64,000 nucleotides of DNA, from the NCBI RefSeq assembly GCF_013204885.1, contig NZ_JABMKX010000001.1, positions 477,284 through 541,283 of the forward strand, given 5' to 3'. Position 1 is the stretch's first letter. The number at the start of each line of letters is the position of its first letter. This document shows positions 17,288-26,594 of the stretch, in pieces. The notes under the pieces were generated by a model. That model did not search any database. It was not told the origin of the DNA and saw only the letters and a list, made by a program, of their open reading frames with translations. This DNA is from Paenibacillus tritici (lineage in GTDB: Bacteria; Bacillota; Bacilli; Paenibacillales; Paenibacillaceae). The position numbers were made by a program, and so were the translations under genes.

Positions 17288-18250
17288 ATGTTGTATCCGA
17301 GTACTACCCCTATTCCACAGCTCCAGACAATCGAAGCTCATTTGAAAAGCAATAATAACTATTCAGGAAAGTCGGCGCAGGAGATCCGGGCTGCTGCTGC
17401 GGAGTCTGCCAGACAATTACCTGTGCTTGACGGTGTGAAGATTGAGCAGATAGTGACCGAGCCATTTTGCGGAGAGTGGGTCAGGGCTGAGGGAGGATTT
17501 CTGCAGTATTCAACATGGCCGCTTACTCCAGAGAACAAGGTTATTCTGTATTTTCACGGTGGAGGATTTGTATCAGGAAGCTGCGCTATCTACAGGGATT
17601 TCGCAGCCCGCATCTCCGCAGCCAGCGGAATAGCTGTCCTTACAGCAGAATACCGGCTTGCACCAGAATTCTGCTATCCCGCAGCTAACGAGGATTGTCT
17701 TGCAGCTTACCGCTGGCTGCTGGCGCAGGGAGTCTCTGCTGGAAATATAGTAGTCAGCGGGGATTCTGTAGGGGCCACGCTTGCACTTATGACGTTGATT
17801 ACGCTGCGGGACCAGGGAGAGGAGCTTCCTGCCGGAGTATGTCTGTTATCTCCCCATGCCGATCTTATACACCTGGATGGGGAGTCGTACGATAGCCGTG
17901 CTGGAATTGACCCTACCGGTAGCCGGGAAGCCAATCAGAGAATGCTTGAGGAATATATGGGAGATTACGCCGGTGAATGGCCGGCGTTGTTGTCACCGCT
18001 GCGCCTGGATTTCCGGGGCCTGCCGCCACTGTTCATACAGGCTGGCGATCATGAGGTGCTGCTGAGTGATGCAGAACGTTTGGCTGAACAGGCAAGGGCG
18101 GCAGGCAATACAGCCGTGCTTGAGATCTGGGAGAACATGTGGTGCGGATTTCAGCTGTTGGTTGCCCTGCTGCCTGAAGCCCAGCAGGCTATTGTGAATA
18201 TGGGCACCTTCATTAAGAGAAGATTATTGCTGGATGTTTCGCAAGAATAG
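17288..18250 (+). CDS. HSL-family alpha/beta hydrolase, catalytic His apparently missing
   Basis: 320 aa from the ATG at 17288 (AGGAGG 10 bp upstream; a TTG at 17279 is too close to it). It resembles the hormone-sensitive-lipase/acetyl esterase group: oxyanion-hole motif YFHGGGFVSGS (about residue 91), nucleophile in GDSVGATLA (about residue 156, usually GDSAGG), and the acid in IQAGDHEVLLSDA (about residue 255). The position where the family has its catalytic histidine (usually MxHxF near the C terminus) reads MWCGFQ. This suggests a changed or inactive triad. It follows a MerR gene and ends against the convergent GH42 gene. Confidence 0.85.
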   Translation: MLYPSTTPIPQLQTIEAHLKSNNNYSGKSAQEIRAAAAESARQLPVLDGVKIEQIVTEPFCGEWVRAEGGFLQYSTWPLTPENKVILYFHGGGFVSGSCAIYRDFAARISAASGIAVLTAEYRLAPEFCYPAANEDCLAAYRWLLAQGVSAGNIVVSGDSVGATLALMTLITLRDQGEELPAGVCLLSPHADLIHLDGESYDSRAGIDPTGSREANQRMLEEYMGDYAGEWPALLSPLRLDFRGLPPLFIQAGDHEVLLSDAERLAEQARAAGNTAVLEIWENMWCGFQLLVALLPEAQQAIVNMGTFIKRRLLLDVSQE

Positions 18251-18287
18251 GTCAGAACCGCAATTGCAGCAGCATCAACACCAAAAT

Positions 18288-18330
18288 AGGGTTCCGCTGT
18301 CCACAGAGCAATCTGCGGCAGCGGAACCCT
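18288..18330. terminator. Hairpin between convergent genes
   Basis: AGGGTTCCGCTG at 18288-18299 is the exact reverse complement of CAGCGGAACCCT at 18319-18330. On the minus strand the hairpin is followed by ATTTTGG, so it probably terminates the GH42 gene; it may also serve the hydrolase. Confidence 0.8.
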
Positions 18331-18351
18331 TGTGGGTTCATCTGATCTTCT

Positions 18352-20415
18352 CTATTGCAGAACCAGAACGCCGAAGCCTTCCATCGTATAGCTTCCCGAA
18401 AGAGTCTGTCCGCTTAACAGGTCCGTCTTGGATTCCTTCAGCACAATCTGTGCCGGTTCTTCACTATAGTTGAGCAAGAAAGTGACTCCGGTGGAGGTGT
18501 CCCCGCCAGTGGCGCGGATCTGTAATTCTACCCCGGCAGGTAATTCCGCCCAGTCTGCGGCAGGAGAGACCAGACCCAGGCTGCCGATGATCTGCAGCAC
18601 AGCCGCTTCGTTGAATACCGCCCCGTAATACCAGACTTCACCTTTGCCGCGGATATTGCGGGTTACCGCCGGTTTGCCGGCATAGTGATCGGTAGCATAG
18701 GTTCCCATGATCTCCACGCTGTCCTCTTCCACATGCAGGATATCATTGAAGGCATCTGCACCGGTGAGCGCTTCAGGATCATGATTCCAGCGGATCGAGG
18801 TCGGGAGACGGGTGCCTTTGACCATCGTGAATTCTTCAACAGTTACACCGCACATCTCCTGCGCTGCCCCGGGAAAAGGCCGCATATAACATTGTCCGCG
18901 GGTATCCTTGTAGCCGGTCCGGCAGCCGAAGATCAGCTTCCCGCCTTGCTGCACGTACTGATCCAGCAGCGCCGCTGTATCGTCGCTCATAATCGCCGGA
19001 TGCGGATAGACCAGCACCTCGTAGCGTGCAAGCTCTGCAAGCGTTGTGTTGCTGCGCATATAGAGGACATCGTTAGGAATATGCTTCCGCTGGAGCGCCT
19101 TGAACCATTCCTTGTTGCTCTGCCACATGAACGGCCCATGCCAGACATCATATTCCCCGTCCCATTCGTTGTCATAATCACGCAGAATGGCAATGCTCGC
19201 CTGAGTGCGGCTGCCGATGAAGGCAGGGCCAATCTGTGCCAGCTCCTGGCCGATCTGCTCCGCTTCCTTCACGCGCCGGTTAGGCTGGTTGTGATAGTCA
19301 TTCAAGCCATGCCAATAAATCTCATTGCCCATCGTGGCTGTCCGCCAGCGGAAATAGAGCAGCATGTCAGCCCCATGAGCGATAGACTGGTAAGTCCACA
19401 GCCGCATCTGTCCCGGCTTCGGTGAAGGCATATCCATCCGGTTCACCCAGCCCCCTGGGCCAGACTGCTGTTCCATGACGCAGAAGTTGCTGCTGACCGA
19501 CCGTACGGCTGACAGCGACAGCCCCCAGCCACGGTCGAGCATCGGATTCACTTCTGCCGGATCGGCGCTGATGGTGGAGAATTGCGGATAGGAATCATAG
19601 CTGAAGAAATCTAAATGATCCTCCGTCAGCTCGTGGCTGTCCAGATGTCCGAACAGACCGTTGGTGGTAACCCACTGGTCCGGCGCCTTCTCCCGGAGGA
19701 TATCGGCCTGAATCTTGGCGAAGGAGATGGTGTTATCTGAGATAAAGCGCTTCTCATCCAGGGCCTGATGCGGATTCGGCTGGTTGGGCGAAGGCGTAGG
19801 ACGGGTAAGGCAGACCTGCGACCAGCGGGTGTAGGTCTGGTTCCAGAACACCGTGCCCCAGGCTTCATTCAGCTTGTCCAGTGTGACATATCTGTCCTGA
19901 AGCCAGGAGCGGAAGGTCAGATGATCGCTCTCCGAGTAGAACACATTGATCTCACAGTTCAGCTCGTTGTCAATCTGCCAGCCGACCACACCGGGATGAC
20001 TGGCGTAATGCTCAGCAAGCTTAGTTACAATTCTGGCACAGAGCTCGCGGTACTTGGGACTGCTGTAATTGTAATGGCGACGCATGCCGTGCTGGAGCGT
20101 CACTCCTTCATAAGTAACATTTAAGGCCTCAGGGTACTGCTCCGTAAGCCAGGCAGGCGGAGTAGCCGTAGGTGTTCCCAGAATGACCTTCAGCCCGTGG
20201 CTATGTGCCAAATCTATCGCACGGTCGAACAGGTCATACTGAAACTCGCCTTCTTCGGGTTCAAAAATAGACCACGCAAATTCACCCAGACGCACCACGG
20301 TGAATCCGGTTTCAACCATACGCCGGTAATCGTCAGCCCACATGGATTCAGGCCAGTGTTCGGGATAATAGCAGACGCCGAGTTCAAATCGTTCTGCTGC
20401 AACAGGTTTCTTCAT
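18352..20415 (-). CDS. beta-galactosidase, glycoside hydrolase family 42
   Basis: Hydrolyses terminal beta-galactosides; 687 aa, usual for GH42. The N terminus shows FELGVCYYPEHWPESMWADD, then TVVRLGEFAWSIFEPEEGEF. The acid/base Glu lies in GWQIDNELNCE (about residue 147, the N-E motif). The nucleophile Glu is in the FCVMEQQSGPGGWVN region (about residue 311). The trimerisation domain and the C-terminal beta domain follow. There is no signal peptide, so it acts in the cytosol on imported oligosaccharides. Start is ATG 20415, with GGAGG 5 bp upstream; an in-frame TTG at 20427 overlaps that site. It is divergent from an AraC regulator, with an inverted repeat between them. Confidence 0.94.
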   Translation of the reverse strand: MKKPVAAERFELGVCYYPEHWPESMWADDYRRMVETGFTVVRLGEFAWSIFEPEEGEFQYDLFDRAIDLAHSHGLKVILGTPTATPPAWLTEQYPEALNVTYEGVTLQHGMRRHYNYSSPKYRELCARIVTKLAEHYASHPGVVGWQIDNELNCEINVFYSESDHLTFRSWLQDRYVTLDKLNEAWGTVFWNQTYTRWSQVCLTRPTPSPNQPNPHQALDEKRFISDNTISFAKIQADILREKAPDQWVTTNGLFGHLDSHELTEDHLDFFSYDSYPQFSTISADPAEVNPMLDRGWGLSLSAVRSVSSNFCVMEQQSGPGGWVNRMDMPSPKPGQMRLWTYQSIAHGADMLLYFRWRTATMGNEIYWHGLNDYHNQPNRRVKEAEQIGQELAQIGPAFIGSRTQASIAILRDYDNEWDGEYDVWHGPFMWQSNKEWFKALQRKHIPNDVLYMRSNTTLAELARYEVLVYPHPAIMSDDTAALLDQYVQQGGKLIFGCRTGYKDTRGQCYMRPFPGAAQEMCGVTVEEFTMVKGTRLPTSIRWNHDPEALTGADAFNDILHVEEDSVEIMGTYATDHYAGKPAVTRNIRGKGEVWYYGAVFNEAAVLQIIGSLGLVSPAADWAELPAGVELQIRATGGDTSTGVTFLLNYSEEPAQIVLKESKTDLLSGQTLSGSYTMEGFGVLVLQ

Positions 20416-20450
20416 AGTAACCTCCAAAGTGTAAATATCTGCTTTATCTT

Positions 20451-20474
20451 TGATACTAATCTATTGTAGTATCA
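20451..20474. promoter_or_regulatory. Candidate operator between GH42 and AraC genes
   Basis: TGATACTA at 20451-20458 and TAGTATCA at 20467-20474 form a perfect inverted repeat with an 8-bp spacer. It lies about 35 bp upstream of the beta-galactosidase start and 88 bp upstream of the regulator start. It is a plausible regulator site but no factor is shown to bind. Confidence 0.5.
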
Positions 20475-20561
20475 GCAGTGTATCCACTTATATAACAGAA
20501 TATTGCTATTATATCATTATATTGCGTGCTTGATTCACAGCGGATAGAAGAGGGGAGTCAT

Positions 20562-21395
20562 ATGAGAAAACACTGGGTGCTGCCACAGCCCGCTTATGCC
20601 CATTATGTATGTTATCCGGAGATGCTGGGGCATTACAGCGACTTCCCGGAACACGCAGAGCGCAGAAGCGAGGGATTCCTGAACAGCTATAATCTCCATA
20701 TGGTTTTTGACGGAGAGGGGTATGTGTTTCAGGGAGGAGAACGGATTTCAATGAAGCGGGGCAGCGGATTTCTTTTTCCCCCGGGTGCTTATCAGCAATA
20801 CGGCTCTGATCCCGGTCAGGCGTGGGATGTACGCTGGATGCACTTTGCCACGGCAATCCCCCTGCCTATGCTGGAGGAGGCGGACCAGTCGCGCGGTTAC
20901 TTCTTTACGTTCGATCCCGGCACCGGCTATGATACGCTCTTCGAGGAGATGTACCGGCTTAGCGCAAGCTATGAGACCCGGAGTGAACCCCGCCTGTCCA
21001 CGCTGCTCTATGAGATTCTGGTCACGCTGATGCAGAACTCCGAACCGCTGCAGGGCTCTGTTCCGCTGGAGATCAGACACTCCATCCGGCTCACAGCCGA
21101 CAGGATATACAGCGAGTGTGAGCGGCCCTGGACGCTGGAGTCTATGGCCCGGCTCGCCGGTTACAGCAGCTACCATTTCCTCCGTCTGTTCCGCAGTATT
21201 ATGGGGAAGACGCCGAATCGGTATTTAAGCGACTGCCGGATGGCGCGCGCCAAGCTGCTGCTGGCCTCCACCGGACAATCCGTTGCAGACATTGCTTTGC
21301 TGTGCGGTTTTCAGCAGTCCAGTTATTTCATCAAGGTATTCAGACAGCTCGAGGGAATGCCGCCGAATCAATACAGACGGTCCTTCAACTCCTGA
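20562..21395 (+). CDS. AraC family transcriptional regulator
   Basis: 277 aa from the ATG at 20562, with GGGGAG 7 bp upstream. N-terminal cupin-like sensor (FLNSYNLHMVFDGEGYVFQG, then GSGFLFPPGAYQQY), then two AraC helix-turn-helix motifs: WTLESMARLAGYSSYHFLRLF (about residue 192) and VADIALLCGFQQSSYFIKVFR (about residue 240). It is divergent from the GH42 beta-galactosidase and probably activates it in response to a galactoside or its breakdown product. Confidence 0.9.
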   Translation: MRKHWVLPQPAYAHYVCYPEMLGHYSDFPEHAERRSEGFLNSYNLHMVFDGEGYVFQGGERISMKRGSGFLFPPGAYQQYGSDPGQAWDVRWMHFATAIPLPMLEEADQSRGYFFTFDPGTGYDTLFEEMYRLSASYETRSEPRLSTLLYEILVTLMQNSEPLQGSVPLEIRHSIRLTADRIYSECERPWTLESMARLAGYSSYHFLRLFRSIMGKTPNRYLSDCRMARAKLLLASTGQSVADIALLCGFQQSSYFIKVFRQLEGMPPNQYRRSFNS

Positions 21396-21578
21396 AATCA
21401 TCGTATATTAGGACCTAGTATTAACAAACTTTGTTACATTTCCGGCTGGTTTAGGGCGGCGCTTATCCTGTTTATAGGGAAAAGGTTACAAATGGAAGCG
21501 AAGGGTTACAAAGTGGATACAAATTCCACGCGCCGAGCAACTATACTATTTCTAGTAAATACATCTGGAGGGAAATAA

Positions 21579-24206
21579 ATGAGAAAGTATAGAGTTACAT
21601 ATGCGGCTCTGATGGTAAGCACGCTGGTAGCCGGACAACTGGCTGGAAGTATAGCTGCACCGGCCGCAGACGCAGCCGGAGCCACGAAGACCCCGGCCGT
21701 ATCCGCTCCGGCGGCGGCATTCAAGTTCAAGCCTGTTCCAATGGGAGCCGGAGTGACTGCGGTACTGGAGAATGTCAACATCTGGAGCCAGACCAGCGGG
21801 AACGTCTTGTCCTACACCCTTAAATATACGAATTCCGGGAACGCAAGTGCGAGTCTGATGCATTATTTCTCACGCGTAGTCACGCCGGGAGGCTCTGTGC
21901 TTCCGGGTAATCCCGTAGGTGCGGATGCCCTGAAGAAAAAAGTCGGCGCCAAAGAAACGCTGAGCGTTACCTACTATGTCAACGTGGGACAGGCTTCCTC
22001 CTTGCAGGGGATCAAAATCTCGATGCTCGTCTGGGATGCCAAGACTAAGGGTTATCTGAGGCAGACGGGTTCTTTTGCAGTACCTGCTAATTATTCTACT
22101 GCGGCTGTGGCAGGAACGAGCCTTAATACTGCCATGAACGACATTCCCGTCACAGCAAGCGCAGACTCCCTGCAGCTCTATAAATACAGCGGCAAGGTCT
22201 ATGCCAAAGTAGGACTCAGCCTGACTAACAAAGGCAATAAAGTCCTCAGTGATCCGGGTTATTCGGCGTATCTGGTATCTTCAAGCGGCACTTCCTTTGA
22301 ATTGGCACTAAGCGGCACGCAGACGGATTACAAGATTCAGCCGCAGGAGAAGCGGAGCATCTATTATCTGGCCGAAATTCCGGCCTATCTCAAGACAGAC
22401 AATATGAAGCTGCAATTCACACAGAAGGATGAAACCTCGAAGCTGGAGCTGCCGAGATCCTCTTATAAGCTCCCCGCAGCAACCACGCCTAATCTGGTAG
22501 TAGGCAGCGGTGTGGTCAAAAAAATCATTGTAAACAGCAATACGGTTGACACGCTGCTCCGCAACGCCAATGTGTATTCAAAGGATGCGGACGCGGTATG
22601 GACGTTCCAGATGCAGCTCAAGAACACGGGCAACAAAGCCGTAACCATGCCAAGCTATGAGCTGGCTGTCAAGTCAGTGAAAGGCAAAACCTTCCCCGTG
22701 AATTCAAAGAGCTTAAGCGGATTAACGCTCAAACCGCTGGAGACCAAAATCATTCCGCTGACCGTCCGTGTACCGCTTGAAGTGGATCAGTCCGGGCTGC
22801 AGCTCATGATGATCGAGTCGGTAGGCGCGGACACTATAAGCGGGCCTGATACATCCGGGACCAGTGAGGGAGGGGGAACTACCGGTACTCCGGAAAGTCC
22901 GGGAACTCCGGCTCCGGCTCCGGCAAGTCCTGTGACCACGACCACTAAGATGATTTTCCCTGTAGCCTACTTCGTCATTCCTTACGCGCTTCGGACTGAG
23001 GTAATGACCGGCCAGGAGTACTTGAGCACGAATTCTTACGGTTCCTTCTCATACAGTGTTCAATCCCTGCAGCGCTACCCTTGGAAAGACGATGATATCT
23101 TAGCTGCCCGGCTGAGAATCACCAATACCCAGGATGTATCTCTTACGCTGCCGGAGCTGAAGGGCACCATTAAGCTGAACAATGAGAGCCTGCCCGTGAC
23201 TACGGAGCTGTTCATGGACAACAAGGAATCTCTGGTCCTGGCTCCCGGGAAGTCGATGGAAGTGTATGTACTCGGCAAAATCGCCTATACGTCTGATTTC
23301 CGGGATATGCGGATTGCCCTGAACGGTACACAGAATACAGAAACCGTTCCGTTCCTGGATGTCAGTGTCAATAATTCCATCAACAGTATCCCGACCATTG
23401 CCCCCGGCGAGAGCTACAAGGTTAGCGGAAAAGGTAAAACGGCAAGTGTGCAGGAGAACCGGACAACGATCTATCAAGGCGAAAGCCACAATCTGGTATA
23501 CACAGAGCTCTATCTGAGCAGCGAGGAGAAGAGACAGAGCAAAATGGCCCGTCTGCAGGCTTACTATAAGACCAAGGACGGCCAGTATTTCGAAGCAGGC
23601 ACCAGCCAGTCGGAGAACAGCGCGTCTCCGGGCGCCAAGCAGCTCGTGGTCCTATGGGCCAAGGTTCCTAAGGCTACGGACCTCGCGGAGATCTCGCTCT
23701 ATCTCGGTGCCGGTATCAAAGAAGGCAAGCTTATCGAGGCCAAGGAGGAAGCTACCGGATTCGTCAATGTTGCAGCACTGCAGCTGAATCCGCAGGCTAA
23801 CGTACCGAAGAATACACTGGAATCAACCGTAGTATATCCTTATACGATTTCTGTTCTGACCTCTGAAGGGAAGCGGATGAAGTCATCGGATACCTTGGAT
23901 ATTACTATGAACTACAGCCTGAGGAAGGATAACCTATACGATGCAGGCGTTCTGGAGCATAAGCTGATTCTGCAGATTACCGATCCGTTCGGCATCGCTA
24001 CCGAGAAGGTCCTTACACTGGGCACAGATCTGATTGAAGGGACGAACAACCAGTATTCCTTCTCCCTCAGCAGACCCGTGTACAAGACGATGGACGGCGG
24101 CGCTTATAAGCTAACCTTCTATGATGAATTCCAGGGAGAACGTCTGATGCTGGGCAGCCAGGCCTTTGGAGTCACTAATGTGGTTCCGAAAAAGACAGAG
24201 GAATAA
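21579..24206 (+). CDS. large secreted protein of unknown function, partner of an ABC export system
   Basis: 875 aa. A Sec signal peptide is clear (MRKYRVTYAALMVSTLVAGQ, Ala-rich, cleavage near AADAAG). The mature protein consists of repeated beta-sandwich-like blocks: phrases such as YTLKYTNSGNASASLMHYF, VGLSLTNKGNKVLSDPGY and FQMQLKNTGNKAVTMPSYEL recur at about residues 84, 208 and 345. A Gly/Thr/Pro linker lies near residues 413-445, and a second half carries similar blocks. This pattern is like extracellular adhesive or carrier domains; I do not recognise a named family. Only 49 bp separate it from the ABC ATPase gene, and the next two genes follow closely. It may be exported, anchored or sensed by that transporter. 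Confidence 0.7.
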   Translation: MRKYRVTYAALMVSTLVAGQLAGSIAAPAADAAGATKTPAVSAPAAAFKFKPVPMGAGVTAVLENVNIWSQTSGNVLSYTLKYTNSGNASASLMHYFSRVVTPGGSVLPGNPVGADALKKKVGAKETLSVTYYVNVGQASSLQGIKISMLVWDAKTKGYLRQTGSFAVPANYSTAAVAGTSLNTAMNDIPVTASADSLQLYKYSGKVYAKVGLSLTNKGNKVLSDPGYSAYLVSSSGTSFELALSGTQTDYKIQPQEKRSIYYLAEIPAYLKTDNMKLQFTQKDETSKLELPRSSYKLPAATTPNLVVGSGVVKKIIVNSNTVDTLLRNANVYSKDADAVWTFQMQLKNTGNKAVTMPSYELAVKSVKGKTFPVNSKSLSGLTLKPLETKIIPLTVRVPLEVDQSGLQLMMIESVGADTISGPDTSGTSEGGGTTGTPESPGTPAPAPASPVTTTTKMIFPVAYFVIPYALRTEVMTGQEYLSTNSYGSFSYSVQSLQRYPWKDDDILAARLRITNTQDVSLTLPELKGTIKLNNESLPVTTELFMDNKESLVLAPGKSMEVYVLGKIAYTSDFRDMRIALNGTQNTETVPFLDVSVNNSINSIPTIAPGESYKVSGKGKTASVQENRTTIYQGESHNLVYTELYLSSEEKRQSKMARLQAYYKTKDGQYFEAGTSQSENSASPGAKQLVVLWAKVPKATDLAEISLYLGAGIKEGKLIEAKEEATGFVNVAALQLNPQANVPKNTLESTVVYPYTISVLTSEGKRMKSSDTLDITMNYSLRKDNLYDAGVLEHKLILQITDPFGIATEKVLTLGTDLIEGTNNQYSFSLSRPVYKTMDGGAYKLTFYDEFQGERLMLGSQAFGVTNVVPKKTEE

Positions 24207-24255
24207 TCGTCATTCGCTCTACTTAATATTACGGTTAAAAAAAGGAGCAGCTTCC

Positions 24256-25182
24256 ATGTTGCGTGTTGAAGATATTACGCATTCGTACAAAAGCGGTAAT
24301 GAATGGACCTCCGTTCTTCATAAAATCAATTTTGCCGTCAAAGAGGGGGAGATGGTTGCACTGCTGGGCAGTTCGGGGTCCGGCAAGTCGACGCTGCTTA
24401 ATCTGATGGCCGGCTTGATGAAGCCTACGGAAGGTCATATCTATATTGCTGACAAAGACATTGTGAAGATGGGCGAGAATAAGCTTGCCGAGTTCCGGCG
24501 GAAGAATATCGGGTTTATCTTTCAGGCCTATGAGCTGATTACAAGCCTCACGGTCCGTGAGAATGTGGAGCTGCCGCTGGTCTTCCAGTCGGTCTCCCCC
24601 AGGGCCCGCAAGGCGAAGGCACTTGCACTGCTGGAGCAGGTGGGGATTCCCGACAAGGCGGATTTATTCCCCTCGCAGCTCTCCGGGGGACAGCAGCAGC
24701 GGGTCAGTATTGCCCGGTCGCTGATCACAGAGCCGTCGGTCATCTTCGCAGATGAGCCGACGGGGAACCTGGATTCCAAGACCGAGGAGGAGATTATCAG
24801 CATTCTGCTGAATCTGAACCGTACGATGAAGACCACGTTTATTGTGGTTACCCATGAATACAAGGTGGCTGAACAAATGCAGCGGATTTTTACGCTCAAG
24901 GATGGCTTCCTGATTACTGAATCGCAGAGAGAACCGCAAGTACAGACAGAGCCGCAAATAGAACCGCAGCTTGAGCTGAAGACAGAGGTACAGGGTGAAG
25001 AGCAAATCGCTGAGGAAGCTGAACCGCAGACCATGGTAGAGGTCGAAGAACAATTAGCTGCAGGAGCTGAACAGGAAGCTGTAGAGCCGCAGACAGCAGC
25101 AGCGGATGAAGATCCGCCGGCTGAGGAACCTGAACACCAGACCGCTGCGGAAGCTGATCCTGCAGAGGGAGGGAAGCCGTGA
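24256..25182 (+). CDS. MacB/LolD-type ABC transporter ATP-binding protein with long acidic tail
   Basis: 308 aa from the ATG at 24256 (AGGAG about 10 bp upstream). Walker A is LLGSSGSGKSTLLN (about residue 39), the Q-loop lies in IGFIFQAYELI, the signature motif is LSGGQQQRVSIARSL (about residue 140), Walker B is VIFADEPTGNLDSKT and the H-loop is VVTHEYK. That part is a normal 220-230 aa MacB-type domain. About 80 further residues follow, very rich in Glu, Gln, Pro and Ala with an EPQ/EPQT-like repeated pattern. The tail is not part of the ATPase fold. The gene overlaps the permease gene by 4 bp (GTGA). Confidence 0.92.
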   Translation: MLRVEDITHSYKSGNEWTSVLHKINFAVKEGEMVALLGSSGSGKSTLLNLMAGLMKPTEGHIYIADKDIVKMGENKLAEFRRKNIGFIFQAYELITSLTVRENVELPLVFQSVSPRARKAKALALLEQVGIPDKADLFPSQLSGGQQQRVSIARSLITEPSVIFADEPTGNLDSKTEEEIISILLNLNRTMKTTFIVVTHEYKVAEQMQRIFTLKDGFLITESQREPQVQTEPQIEPQLELKTEVQGEEQIAEEAEPQTMVEVEEQLAAGAEQEAVEPQTAAADEDPPAEEPEHQTAAEADPAEGGKP

Positions 25183-26570
25183 AGATCAGAGATATTTCAC
25201 GGATGGCCTGGGAACAGGTCAAACGGCGCAAGGTGGTTACCGGTCTCTGTATGACCGGGATTTCGATCGGCTGCGCAGCCATTATCGTAGCCTTGAGTGT
25301 GGGCCAGTCTGCTCAGGTCTATGTGACAGACCAGGTCAACCAGAACTTCAAGATGGATGAGATTATGGTCTCGCCGGGCGGAGGAATTCCTTCAAACGGC
25401 AAGGGCGGCAGCGGAGGCGGCGGTTCCGTAGAGGTCAATGAGAACCTCGACCCCGGTAAGCTGACCGACCAGAAGCTGAAGATTATCCAGGGGCTGAATC
25501 ATGTAAAGGCCGCTTCTCCGTTCCAGGAAGCCGGATACTTGCAGATGGTGACCGTAGATAACAAAATCGCCGATGTCCGCATCATCATTGCTGATTTGAA
25601 GATGTTAACGGCCTATGATCATAAGTTCAAGCAAGGGGGAGCCAGTGGTCAGGTCGGGTCGGTTGTGCTGAATTACGGGGCTACTCTTGGCTTGATTGAT
25701 CTGGAGACCCGTCAGAAGCTGTTCGACCAGATGAATGCGGAACCGTTCAACCAGGAACTGTACCAGCAATATGACAAATTAGGCGTTGTTCCTGCTGAAA
25801 TGTACCGGAAGCAGATCCAGATTCAGGCTCAGGATTACGGCTCTACAGCACCAGTTTACAAGCTTAGCTCGCCGCTTCAGGTCGACGGAATTCTGGCAAG
25901 TCCCAAGGGAATGGATGACCTGCGGGCATCGTATGAGAAGATTATGTACATGTCACCGGAAACGGCCGTTCAGCTCTCCAAGGAGCTGAGCTTCGATAAT
26001 TCCACCACCAGTGTGCTCACTCTTCCGCCGGAGGGGACATACAACTCGCTTACGGTCAAAGTGGATGATGTGGCGAACATCAAGTCGGTGGAGCAGATGA
26101 TTCAGAAGCTGACCCTGAACGCTCAAGACAATCTGTTCCAGCAGGAGATGCTGAAGGAACAATTCGACATGATTAAGATGGCTGCACTTGGAATCGGCGT
26201 GTTCATCCTGGTGATCGCTTCGATCTCCATCATTGTGGCTATGACCATGTCGACACATCAGCGCCGCCGGCAGATTGGGATCATGAAAGTGCTGGGAGCG
26301 AACATGGGGCAGATCCGCAATATGTTCATTACAGAAGCTGCGCTTCTTGGACTGCTGGGCGGAATTCTGGGTGTTGCATTCTCCTATCTCATTATGATGG
26401 GGCTCAACAAGCTGGTAGGCAGTGCAGGGGAGGGGATGAATTTCTTCATTCCAACTATGAATCTGCCGATCGGGATGTCCTTTGCCATTATGACTGGTGT
26501 ATTGTCGGGGATTTACCCGGCGATCAGCGCCTCCAGAACCGATGCATTAACTGCTATTAAACGAGACTAA
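25179..26570 (+). CDS. ABC transporter permease, MacB/FtsX family
   Basis: 463 aa. GTG start, with GGGAGGG about 8 bp upstream. One membrane helix near residues 20-42 (TGLCMTGISIGCAAIIVALS), a large extracytoplasmic domain up to about residue 330 containing a Gly/Ser-rich loop (GGGIPSNGKGGSGGGGSVEV), and three C-terminal helices with the FtsX pattern QRRRQIGIMKVLGANMGQIR (about residue 364). It forms a tripartite-like set with the ATPase and the HlyD-like adaptor downstream (24-bp gap). Such systems move lipids, peptides or proteins across the membrane; the substrate here may be linked to the secreted protein at 21579. Confidence 0.9.
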   Translation: MKIRDISRMAWEQVKRRKVVTGLCMTGISIGCAAIIVALSVGQSAQVYVTDQVNQNFKMDEIMVSPGGGIPSNGKGGSGGGGSVEVNENLDPGKLTDQKLKIIQGLNHVKAASPFQEAGYLQMVTVDNKIADVRIIIADLKMLTAYDHKFKQGGASGQVGSVVLNYGATLGLIDLETRQKLFDQMNAEPFNQELYQQYDKLGVVPAEMYRKQIQIQAQDYGSTAPVYKLSSPLQVDGILASPKGMDDLRASYEKIMYMSPETAVQLSKELSFDNSTTSVLTLPPEGTYNSLTVKVDDVANIKSVEQMIQKLTLNAQDNLFQQEMLKEQFDMIKMAALGIGVFILVIASISIIVAMTMSTHQRRRQIGIMKVLGANMGQIRNMFITEAALLGLLGGILGVAFSYLIMMGLNKLVGSAGEGMNFFIPTMNLPIGMSFAIMTGVLSGIYPAISASRTDALTAIKRD

Positions 26571-26594
26571 CCCTAAGCTAGAAAGGAAGCCGAA

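Noticed and set aside
18685..19425. 246-aa open frame opposite the beta-galactosidase
   Set aside because: Antisense shadow, no ribosome site, no motif.
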